A stretch of DNA of 5,132 nucleotides. Origin: Hyphomicrobiales bacterium (GTDB taxonomy: Bacteria; Pseudomonadota; Alphaproteobacteria; Rhizobiales; Beijerinckiaceae). The translations under genes and the position numbers were made by a program. The notes under the pieces were generated by a model. The model saw only the letters and a program-made list of their open reading frames with translations, was not told where the DNA came from and did no database searches. Location of the stretch: NCBI GenBank assembly GCA_025363375.1, contig JANYDZ010000360.1, positions 1-5,132 on the forward strand, read 5' to 3'. This document shows positions 1-5,132 of this stretch, piece by piece (position 1 is the first letter of the stretch; the number at the start of each line of letters is the position of its first letter).

Positions 1-1085
1 GCCTCCAGCAAGCGCGGGCCGCGCCCGGGATGGCGCACACTGAGCCAGGCCATGGGGCTGGCGGCCATTGTGGTGAGCACCGCTCCGGCGGCGGCAAGGC
101 CGAGGGTCTGTCCCAGCGCCGCGCCGATCTCGTCAAGGCGCCAGACGCCGGCCCCGCCAAGAGCCAGCCAGCGCGACAGCGTGACCAGCGGCACGCCCAG
201 CGCCAGCACACAGACCGCCAGCAGAAACAACTGGCACGCCGCCGCCGCGCGCCCCAGCCGCGCCCGCGCGGGCAGGCGCGCCGAACCCGCGCCGACGCGC
301 GCGTAACGTTCCCCGCCGCGCAAAACAAACTCAAGGCCCAGCAGGCCAAGGCAACACGCGACCAGCACGCCCGCCAGCATGTTGGCGGCGGGACTGTTGT
401 AGGCCGACTGGAACTGATCGACGATGGCGGTCGTGAAGGTGTCGAAACGGATCATCGCAAAGAGGCCGTATTCCGCCAGCAGGTGCAGGCCGATCAGCAG
501 CGATCCCCCGCAGATGGCCAGACGCAATTGCGGCAGCACCACGCGGAAAAAGACTTGCCCCGGCGTCAGTCCCAGCGAAGCCGCCACGTCCTCCGCGGCC
601 GGATCGAGCCGGCGCAATTGAGCGCAGACCGGCAGATAGAGAAACGGGAAATAGGCGAGCACGCAGATGAGCACGCCCGCGAACAATCCGTGCATGCGCG
701 GAAACAGCCCGACCCACGCGTAGGAATGGACGAAGGCGGGCACCGCCAGCGGCGCGACGGCGAGCAGCGACCAGAGCCGCGCGCCGCGCAGGTCGCTGCG
801 CTCGGTCAGCCACGCCAGCGCCAGCGCGAGGCCGATGCAGAGCGGGATCGTGCAGAATTCGAGCAGCGCGGTGTTGACGAGCAATTCGCCGACGCGCGGG
901 CGCAACACCAGCGTCCGCGCGTCGCGCCAGCCCGTCTGCACGCTCACGAACGCGACAAAACCCAGCGGCAACAACGCCAGAAACGCGACGAGAGCCGCGC
1001 AAAGCGCCGCGGGCCAGGCCGCGAAACGCGCGGGATTTCGCGCCGAACCGCGCGGCGAACGCGCAAGATCCAGCGCCGGCTTCAT
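1..1085 (-). CDS. fbpB: Ferric iron ABC transporter permease (FbpB-like), C-terminus cut by window edge
   Basis: Inner-membrane channel subunit that carries iron delivered by the periplasmic ferric-binding protein into the cytoplasm, powered by an ATPase not seen here. The frame is open from ATG at 1085 to the left edge (361 whole codons). Hydrophobic segments lie near residues 24-48, 70-93, 105-125, 133-155, 190-212, 232-254, 282-304 and 322-345. The loop at residues 165-188 (EDVAASLG...VVLPQLR) is the classic EAA motif that contacts the ATPase. A second membrane block begins near residue 280, matching the duplicated permease layout of the FbpB family, usually about 500-560 residues; the second EAA loop lies outside the window. 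The ATG has no clear Shine-Dalgarno site. It starts 40 nt after the binding-protein stop, so co-transcription is likely. A TTG two codons upstream is a possible alternative start. The family call is firm; iron specificity comes mainly from the neighbour. Confidence 0.9.
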   Translation of the reverse strand, partial: MKPALDLARSPRGSARNPARFAAWPAALCAALVAFLALLPLGFVAFVSVQTGWRDARTLVLRPRVGELLVNTALLEFCTIPLCIGLALALAWLTERSDLRGARLWSLLAVAPLAVPAFVHSYAWVGLFPRMHGLFAGVLICVLAYFPFLYLPVCAQLRRLDPAAEDVAASLGLTPGQVFFRVVLPQLRLAICGGSLLIGLHLLAEYGLFAMIRFDTFTTAIVDQFQSAYNSPAANMLAGVLVACCLGLLGLEFVLRGGERYARVGAGSARLPARARLGRAAAACQLFLLAVCVLALGVPLVTLSRWLALGGAGVWRLDEIGAALGQTLGLAAAGAVLTTMAASPMAWLSVRHPGRGPRLLE

Positions 1086-1125
1086 CCGCAAGGATTCTGT
1101 TGACGCAACGCCGCCGCGCCGGTTG

Positions 1126-2145
1126 TCACAGCAACCCGGCGGCGGTCATGAGCTCGACCACCTTGGCGGAATTGAGTTTGCCCGGATCGATCGTCGGCGC
1201 CTGGAGCCTTTCGAGCGGCTCCAGCCGGGGATTGGACGGCGCGCCTGCCGCCACAGCGTATTCCTGCGCGTCGCCGGTGCGCAATATGTCCTGTCCGCCC
1301 TTGCCGACGATCCATTTCACGAATGCCGCCGCCTGCGGCTTGCGCTTCGAGGCGGCGAGCACGCCGGCGCCCGAAATGCTGACAAAGGCGCCGGGATCGC
1401 CGTTGCGGAAATAATGAACAGCCACCATGTTGCTGTTCTCCCCCGTCTTCGCCTGATCGCCGTAATAATAATAGTGATAAATCACGGCGCCCAACGCCTC
1501 GCCCGCGTTCACCGCCCGCAAAGCCGCGTTGTTGCCCCGGAACGCAATGGCGTTCACCTTCATCGCCTTCAGCCAGGACAAGGTCGCCGCCTCTCCCTTC
1601 AGCTCCAGAAGCGCGCTGACGATCGCCTGGAAATCCGCCCCGGCGGGCGACGCCGCCCAGAGCCCCTTCCAGCGTGGTTCCGCCAGATCGAGCAACGACC
1701 TGGGCAATTGCTCCACCGGCAGCTTCGCCTTGTTGTAGGCGAACAGGGTGGTGCGCGCGGCAATGCCTGTCCAAAGGCCCGAGGCGGGACGGTAGGCCTG
1801 CGACACCAGCGCGAGAATGTCCTTGTCGAGCGGCGCGAACAGGCCCGCGTTCTCGACCAGCGTCATGCCGGGAGAGTTTTCGGTCAGGAATACATCGGCG
1901 GGCGAAGCCGCGCCCTCCTGCGCGATCTGGTTGGCGAGCTCCATGTCGCCGCCGTCGCGCACAACAACCTTGACGCCGCTTTCGCGCGTAAATGCCTCGA
2001 CCCAGGCCTTTGTCAGGCTCGCATGCTGCGCGTTGTAGACGACAATCGCGCCAACCTCGTTCGCCTGTTGCGCGCGCGCGGCGCAAGTCCATCCAATCAG
2101 GGCCGCGCCCGCGAGGCGCGTCAACATCAGCGAGAAAGAATTCAT
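1126..2145 (-). CDS. fbpA: Periplasmic ferric iron-binding protein (FbpA/FutA family)
   Basis: Periplasmic receptor that captures ferric iron and delivers it to the permease encoded just downstream. The protein has 339 residues, typical for the family. Residues 1-25 form a signal peptide: MNSF..., a hydrophobic core, then ARA before Q26 as a likely signal peptidase I site. I recall Neisseria FbpA well enough to align it. The motif YNAQH (37-41) carries the ligand His (H41), ADVFLTE (83-89) the ligand Glu (E89), and IYHYYYYGDQA (222-232) the tyrosine pair (Y225, Y226). GDPGAFVSISGAGVL and LEPLERLQAP near the C-terminus also match. ATG 2145 is chosen over an in-frame ATG at 2193 because it places the signal peptide at the N-terminus and has a G-rich ribosome site (GGGGGT) about 5 nt upstream. 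It is the first gene of the minus-strand operon. Bound anion and exact metal are not visible from sequence. Confidence 0.94.
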   Translation of the reverse strand: MNSFSLMLTRLAGAALIGWTCAARAQQANEVGAIVVYNAQHASLTKAWVEAFTRESGVKVVVRDGGDMELANQIAQEGAASPADVFLTENSPGMTLVENAGLFAPLDKDILALVSQAYRPASGLWTGIAARTTLFAYNKAKLPVEQLPRSLLDLAEPRWKGLWAASPAGADFQAIVSALLELKGEAATLSWLKAMKVNAIAFRGNNAALRAVNAGEALGAVIYHYYYYGDQAKTGENSNMVAVHYFRNGDPGAFVSISGAGVLAASKRKPQAAAFVKWIVGKGGQDILRTGDAQEYAVAAGAPSNPRLEPLERLQAPTIDPGKLNSAKVVELMTAAGLL

Positions 2146-2215
2146 GGCGACCCCCGGCAGTCTCAGGGCGTCGCGACCATGCGCGCGCCTCAAGCGACGC
2201 GGTCTTCGCTCACCG

Positions 2216-2230
2216 TTGATATCCTGTCAA
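2216..2230. repeat. Short inverted repeat TTGATA-TCC-TGTCAA
   Basis: A 6-3-6 dyad in which the half-sites TTGATA and (reverse complement) TTGACA differ at one base. It lies on the 5' side of the iron operon, about 70-85 nt before the binding-protein start. It superficially resembles an FNR/Anr-type box (TTGAT-N4-ATCAA), but the spacing is one base too long and one arm has a mismatch, so I do not assign a regulator. It could be an operator or chance. Confidence 0.25.
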
Positions 2231-2232
2231 TT

Positions 2233-2261
2233 TTTATGTTCTGGAGTTAGAATAATTACAA
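2233..2261 (-). promoter_or_regulatory. Possible promoter of the iron-transport operon
   Basis: On the minus strand TTGTAA (2261-2256) is followed after exactly 17 nt by CATAAA (2238-2233), each matching 4 of 6 bases of the housekeeping -35 and -10 consensus. Transcription would begin near 2226 and leave a leader of about 80 nt before ATG 2145. It lies in the most AT-rich part of the gap. Support is modest; no transcript data are available. Confidence 0.35.
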
Positions 2262-2262
2262 T
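2246..2262. promoter_or_regulatory. Iron-control-element (Irr box)-like motif
   Basis: The stretch GTTAGAA-TAA-TTACAAT matches the ICE consensus that I recall for rhizobial Irr (TTTAGAA-N3-TTCTAAA) at 11 of 14 defined positions. The left half is nearly perfect and the right half weaker. It overlaps the -35 element and spacer of the candidate promoter for the ferric-binding protein gene, which is where an iron-responsive regulator would be expected to act. The assignment is inference from motif plus context; the Irr gene itself is not in the window. Confidence 0.35.
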
Positions 2263-2285
2263 TCAAGGCGCTGTTTTGACCGCGT

Positions 2286-2308
2286 GCGCGAACCCGTTTT
2301 TTTCGCGC
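2286..2308. repeat. Perfect 7-bp inverted repeat (hairpin) with T-rich loop
   Basis: GCGCGAA (2286-2292) and TTCGCGC (2302-2308) are perfectly complementary around a 9-nt loop, CCCGTTTTT. No T tract follows the stem on either strand, so it does not look like an intrinsic terminator. If the rightward transcript begins upstream of it, the hairpin would fall in the 5' leader of the Fe-S gene; otherwise it is a possible binding dyad. Confidence 0.35.
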
Positions 2309-2309
2309 G

Positions 2310-2329
2310 ATCCAGCGGCGCCGCTCGAT
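2310..2329. repeat. Quasi-palindrome centred on GGCGCC
   Basis: The core AGCGGCGCCGCT (2314-2325) is a perfect 12-bp palindrome. It extends with one mismatched pair to ATC on the left and GAT on the right, giving 9 of 10 symmetric pairs over 20 bp. It sits about 110-130 bp upstream of the Fe-S gene start, so it could be an operator for the redox operon. GC-rich DNA makes palindromes of this kind more common by chance. Confidence 0.35.
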
Positions 2330-2383
2330 TTCCCCCGGAAGCGTTGACAATCAACTCAGCCCGCACCAAAAGGAAAGAAATCC

Positions 2384-2389
2384 GGAGGA
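2384..2389 (+). promoter_or_regulatory. Strong Shine-Dalgarno site GGAGGA
   Basis: This is the best ribosome-binding sequence in the gap. It lies 52 nt before ATG 2441, far too distant to serve that start directly, but 4 nt (5 counted from GGAGG) before GTG 2394. It therefore points to initiation at the short leader frame rather than at the Fe-S gene itself. Confidence 0.6.
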
Positions 2390-2393
2390 ACTC

Positions 2394-2444
2394 GTGCGAA
2401 TAGCGCATGTTGAGACCTGTTCGACGCGCGGATCTCGCGCATGA
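2394..2444 (+). CDS. Putative 16-residue leader peptide overlapping the Fe-S gene start
   Basis: GTG 2394 follows GGAGGA at ideal spacing and opens a 16-codon frame reading MRIAHVETCSTRGSRA. It ends at TGA 2442-2444, which overlaps ATG 2441 as ATGA. This is the usual geometry for translational coupling: ribosomes finishing the short frame could restart on the Fe-S gene, whose own upstream sequence offers only a weak GCGGAT site. The peptide has no run of a single amino acid typical of attenuation leaders. Its opening MRIAHVET is reminiscent of the first strand of enolase-superfamily proteins (mandelate racemase type), so a decayed gene remnant is an alternative. The frame is seen directly; translation is inferred. 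Confidence 0.4.
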   Translation: MRIAHVETCSTRGSRA

Positions 2445-4441
2445 ATCCAACGCGCGAGGTCTATTGGAACATCGCCAACATCTGGGTGATGTATGTTCTG
2501 CTCGCGCCGGCGGCGGCCATCTTCATTCACGGATTTTACCGGCATATGCGCGCCTGGGGCGCGAGCCTGCCCGCCGACCGGCGCGGCAAGGTCGGGCAAC
2601 GTCTGACAAGCGTCGCGAAATATGTTTTCGGTCAGGCGCGCGTTCACGGCGCCGCGCGCGCCCCGACGTTGCGGCACTATTACGCCGGCGCTTTTCACGC
2701 GCTGCTTTTTTTCGGCTTTCTCGGCCTCTTCTGCGGCACGCTTGTCGTCATGGCGCACGAGGATTTCGGACTGCGCGTCATGCAGGGCGGCTTCTATCTG
2801 TGGTTTCAGTCGCTGGCGCTCGACCTGTGCGGTTTAGCCGCCCTCGTTGGCCTGACCATGGCGCTGGCGCGCCGCGCGTTCTTCAAGCCGGAGCGGCTCG
2901 AAAACACGCTTCAGGATTGGCTTGTCGCGCCGGCGCTTCTGCTCATCCTGTGTCAGGGCTTTACGCTTGAAGGCTTGCGCATTGCCGCGACGAACGACCC
3001 GTGGGCGAGTTGGTCTCCGGTAGGCGCCGTCGCCGCGCGCGCGCTCGCGGCGAGTGTTCCCGCGGAGAGTCTGCGTCCCCTGCACGCGTCGCTCTGGTGG
3101 TTTCATCTCGTCACCGTGCTGGCGTTGATGGCGGCGCTTCCCTACACCAAATTGCGCCATGTTTTCACAGCGCCGCTGAACATCTACTTTCGCCCGCTCG
3201 AAGCGCGCGGCGCCGTGCTGACGCCAATTGATCTGGACGCCGCCCAATCCTTCGGCGTCAAGACGCTGGAACAATTCTCCTTCAAAGCGTTGATGGACCT
3301 CGACGCCTGCACGGAATGCGGGCGCTGTCAGGACGCGTGCCCCGCCCATGCCTCGGGCAAGCCGCTGTCGCCGAAAAAGCTGATCTTCGATCTGCGCGAC
3401 ATGCTGCGCGAAAAACGCGGCGGCGGCGCGCAAAACACGGACGCGGTTCCCGATCGCGTCGGCGAGTCCGCGCTTTGGGCCTGCACCACCTGCATGGCCT
3501 GCATGGAGGCCTGCCCGGTGTTCATCGAGCATGTGCCGAAGATCGTCGATATGCGCCGCTACCTCGTAATGGAGGAAGGACGCTTACCCGACACGATGCA
3601 GCAATCCGTCCGCAGCCTCGAATCGCGCGGCCATCCGTTCCCCGGCAACACGATGTCGCGCACCGACTGGTGCAAAGGCCTTGATGTAAGGATTCTCGCC
3701 GAGGACGAGAGCGCCGAATATCTTTACTGGGTTGGATGCGCCACGGCGATGAACGCGCGCAACCATTCAACGGCGCGTTCGCTCGTCGCCATCCTGAAGG
3801 AAGCGGGCGTCGATTTTGGCATACTGGGCGACGACGAGCACTGCACCGGCGATCCGGCGCGGCGCATTGGCAACGAATATCTGTTCCAGACCCTCGCGCG
3901 GCAAAACATCGAGACGCTCAAATCTCGGTCGGTGAAGAAGATCATCACCACCTGTCCACATTGCCTGAACTCTCTCAAGAACGAATACGCGGCCTTCGGG
4001 ACGCAGTTCGAGGTTGTCCATCACAGCCAGTTGCTGGCCGACCTCGTGGCGAGCGGTCGTTACACGCCCAGGGGCGAACTCGCCGCAAGCGTGACCTTCC
4101 ACGATCCCTGCTATCTCGGCCGTTACAACGGCGTTTTCGACGAGCCCAGAGCGACGATTGCGGCGGTTCCCGGAACCTCTATGATCGAAATGGAGCGCCA
4201 TCGCGAGGCCAGCTTTTGCTGCGGCGCGGGAGGCGGGCGAATGTGGATGGAAGAACCGATGGAGAACCGCGTCGGCAATCTGCGCGCGCGGCAGGCGCTC
4301 GACACGGGCGCCGGCGTCGTCGGCGTCGGCTGTCCCTTCTGCATGGCCATGCTTGAAGAAGCCGTGAACACCGAAAAAGGCGATCGCGACGTAAAGGTTT
4401 ACGACATCGCCGAAATTCTGCACGGCGTCGGGCGCGCGTGA
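2441..4441 (+). CDS. Membrane-bound heterodisulfide reductase-like Fe-S oxidoreductase with cytochrome b-like domain
   Basis: Probably passes electrons from a partner dehydrogenase to the membrane quinone pool. Residues 1-240 form a membrane domain like HdrE/nitrate reductase gamma, with segments near 12-33, 82-104, 117-143, 160-178 and 214-236; H86, H222 and H240 are plausible haem b ligands or conserved positions. Two 4Fe-4S motifs follow: C290, C293, C296, C300 and C348, C351, C354, C358. Two HdrD-type CCG domains come next. The first has C433, C468, C505 and C508, with H467 where a cysteine is canonical; the second is complete (C557, C593-C594, C631, C634). The layout matches the FadF/DgcB-type family, which has a similar length. 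ATG 2441 is chosen because TGA at 2411 closes the frame upstream and REVYWNI is the usual start of relatives. It is followed after 41 nt by a flavoprotein gene. The exact partner and substrate cannot be read from this protein. Confidence 0.9.
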   Translation: MNPTREVYWNIANIWVMYVLLAPAAAIFIHGFYRHMRAWGASLPADRRGKVGQRLTSVAKYVFGQARVHGAARAPTLRHYYAGAFHALLFFGFLGLFCGTLVVMAHEDFGLRVMQGGFYLWFQSLALDLCGLAALVGLTMALARRAFFKPERLENTLQDWLVAPALLLILCQGFTLEGLRIAATNDPWASWSPVGAVAARALAASVPAESLRPLHASLWWFHLVTVLALMAALPYTKLRHVFTAPLNIYFRPLEARGAVLTPIDLDAAQSFGVKTLEQFSFKALMDLDACTECGRCQDACPAHASGKPLSPKKLIFDLRDMLREKRGGGAQNTDAVPDRVGESALWACTTCMACMEACPVFIEHVPKIVDMRRYLVMEEGRLPDTMQQSVRSLESRGHPFPGNTMSRTDWCKGLDVRILAEDESAEYLYWVGCATAMNARNHSTARSLVAILKEAGVDFGILGDDEHCTGDPARRIGNEYLFQTLARQNIETLKSRSVKKIITTCPHCLNSLKNEYAAFGTQFEVVHHSQLLADLVASGRYTPRGELAASVTFHDPCYLGRYNGVFDEPRATIAAVPGTSMIEMERHREASFCCGAGGGRMWMEEPMENRVGNLRARQALDTGAGVVGVGCPFCMAMLEEAVNTEKGDRDVKVYDIAEILHGVGRA

Positions 4442-4482
4442 TCTTGCCATGATGAAACGGAATTTTTGACCGGGGAAACGAC

Positions 4483-5132
4483 ATGAAAAGGGATGTTTGC
4501 GACGTTTTGGTCGTCGGCTTTGGCAACGCCGCGCAGGCCGCCGCCTACGCCGCCCATCAGACAGGCGCGAAGGTCGTCGTCATCGAAAAGGCGCCGGAGG
4601 AAAAGCGCGGCGGCAACACATGGTTCAGCCACGGCGCGCAATTCCGCCATTGCCACAACGGCATTCCCGACGAACGCCCGCTGCTGCCGCACGTGCCCGA
4701 GGCCGAATGGGCGAGGATTCGCATCTCGCCCTACACGCAGGACGACTTTTACGCCGACATGATGCGCGTGACGCGCGGCCGGGCGATTCCCGAACTGGCG
4801 GAAATGCTGGTGAAGGAATCCTACCCGACGGTGCGCTGGATGCGCGAAGCCGGCATCGAATTCGAAATTCTGTACGGCGGCTCCGTGCCGGAGGACGGCA
4901 ATCTGCGTTGGCATCACGGCGCCAGCTTCGTTCATTCGAAAGACGGCGGCGCCGGCCTGGTACAGATGTGGCACCGCATTCTCCAGAAGAACGGGATCGA
5001 CATCCGCTTCGACACGGCGGCGCACCGGCTCGTCGCCGACGAGAGGGGCGGCGTCGCCGGCCTCGTCGTCCTGACGCCCGAGGGACTTGCGCAGATAGAT
5101 TGTAAAAGCGTCGTGCTCGCCTGCGGCGGCTT
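4483..5132 (+). CDS. FAD-dependent dehydrogenase, fumarate reductase/tricarballylate dehydrogenase (TcuA)-like, 3' end cut
   Basis: Flavoprotein that likely oxidises (or reduces) a small carboxylated substrate, handing electrons to the Fe-S protein encoded upstream. The first 216 codons are present; relatives have about 450-550 residues. The N-terminus has the FAD-binding fold: VLVVGFGNAAQAAA (8-21) with the GxGxxA turn, E35 at the end of the second strand for the ribose, and RGGNT (42-46), the usual flavin-contact motif. SVVLACGG at the window edge is the strand closing the FAD domain. GxGNAA followed by RGGN is the pattern I recall for Salmonella TcuA, and much of the spacing also fits. The catalytic Arg/His residues of the family lie beyond the edge, so substrate cannot be judged. 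ATG 4483 has GGGGA (4472-4476) 6 nt upstream, and the gene starts 41 nt after the Fe-S gene, consistent with one operon. A histidine-rich patch (H50, H56, H58) follows the RGGN motif. Confidence 0.88.
   Translation, partial: MKRDVCDVLVVGFGNAAQAAAYAAHQTGAKVVVIEKAPEEKRGGNTWFSHGAQFRHCHNGIPDERPLLPHVPEAEWARIRISPYTQDDFYADMMRVTRGRAIPELAEMLVKESYPTVRWMREAGIEFEILYGGSVPEDGNLRWHHGASFVHSKDGGAGLVQMWHRILQKNGIDIRFDTAAHRLVADERGGVAGLVVLTPEGLAQIDCKSVVLACGG

Larger units (their letters stand above)
2146..2440. other. Divergent intergenic control region
   Basis: This 295-nt gap separates the divergent iron-transport genes (leftward) and redox genes (rightward). Its middle (about 2214-2280) is distinctly AT-rich against the GC-rich surroundings, as expected for promoters. 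The right part contains two dyads, a purine-rich tract and a strong Shine-Dalgarno site. No convincing long coding frame fits here apart from the short leader frame annotated separately. The individual sites are listed as their own entries. Confidence 0.7.

Noticed and set aside
30..1103. Long plus-strand open frame (357 codons) opposite the permease
   Set aside because: Its translation is dominated by Arg/Gln/Ala with no domain, as expected for the antisense of GC-rich coding DNA. The minus-strand frame gives a clear permease with membrane segments and an EAA motif.
1082..2092. Minus-strand 336-codon frame overlapping the ferric-binding protein
   Set aside because: It is a shifted frame of the same gene. 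The product is Arg/Gly-rich without motifs, whereas the true frame aligns along its whole length with FbpA.
2146..2193. Sixteen-residue N-terminal extension of the ferric-binding protein from ATG 2193
   Set aside because: It would bury the signal peptide behind a charged segment. ATG 2145 has a G-rich ribosome site and starts directly with the signal peptide.
835..2250. Plus-strand open frame of 471 codons spanning the permease start and the whole iron-binding protein gene
   Set aside because: It is a shadow. It crosses two recognisable minus-strand genes and its intergenic gap, has low-complexity Arg-rich sequence, and shows no family resemblance.
2297..2303. Run of seven T as an intrinsic terminator
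   Set aside because: The T run lies in and beside the loop of the 2286-2308 hairpin and not after a stem, and no gene ends nearby.
2344..2372. TTGACA (2344-2349) as the -35 element of a rightward promoter
   Set aside because: At 17-nt spacing the -10 position reads CAAAAG, a poor match, so no rightward promoter is called with confidence.
3767..4450. Minus-strand 227-codon frame opposite the C-terminal part of the Fe-S gene
   Set aside because: It is antisense to well-defined CCG domains and has no recognisable domain of its own.
4449..4469. Mini-frame ATG ATG AAA CGG AAT TTT TGA just before the flavoprotein gene; ATGAAACGGAATTTTT resembles the true start ATGAAAAGGGATGTTT (13 of 16)
   Set aside because: It lacks a Shine-Dalgarno site, has only six codons, and a similarity this short may be chance or a minor duplication. 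It is not supported as a gene.
4399..5025. Minus-strand 208-codon frame opposite the flavoprotein gene
   Set aside because: It spans the intergenic gap and the FAD-binding coding region in antisense. The plus-strand frame has the clear Rossmann and RGGN motifs.

Overview
The window is GC-rich, with strong GCG/CGC codon preference. It reads as a bacterial chromosome segment, most likely from an alphaproteobacterium (possibly Hyphomicrobiales). The taxonomic guess rests only on base composition, protein flavour and an Irr-type operator-like motif, so it is tentative. No tRNA, rRNA, CRISPR array, insertion sequence or phage signature was seen.

Left half (1-2145, minus strand): two genes of a periplasmic ferric-iron ABC importer. 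Read in the direction of transcription they are a ferric-binding protein (2145-1126, FbpA/FutA type, with signal peptide and the His/Glu/Tyr-Tyr iron ligands) and, after a 40-nt gap, the inner-membrane permease (from 1085, FbpB type), which runs off the left edge. An ATPase gene (FbpC type) would be expected further downstream, outside the window.

Middle (2146-2440): a divergent control region. It holds an AT-rich island with a possible promoter for the iron operon, overlapped by a motif resembling the Irr iron-control element. It also holds two dyad symmetries, a hairpin, and a strong Shine-Dalgarno site that serves a tiny 16-codon GTG-start reading frame. The stop of that frame overlaps the start of the next gene as ATGA.

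Right half (2441-5132, plus strand): a two-gene redox operon. The first gene encodes a 666-residue membrane protein with a cytochrome-b-like N-terminal domain, two 4Fe-4S motifs and two heterodisulfide-reductase-type cysteine-rich (CCG) domains. The second, cut by the right edge, encodes an FAD-binding dehydrogenase of the fumarate reductase/tricarballylate dehydrogenase (TcuA) family. A coherent reading is that the flavoprotein oxidises a small, perhaps carboxylated, substrate and the membrane Fe-S protein passes the electrons to the quinone pool. Proteins of the first kind are more often paired with electron-transfer flavoprotein or acyl-CoA dehydrogenase, and TcuA is normally paired with a much smaller TcuB, so this combination is the most interesting feature. 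The iron importer next door may simply supply iron for this cluster-rich system, or the adjacency may be chance.
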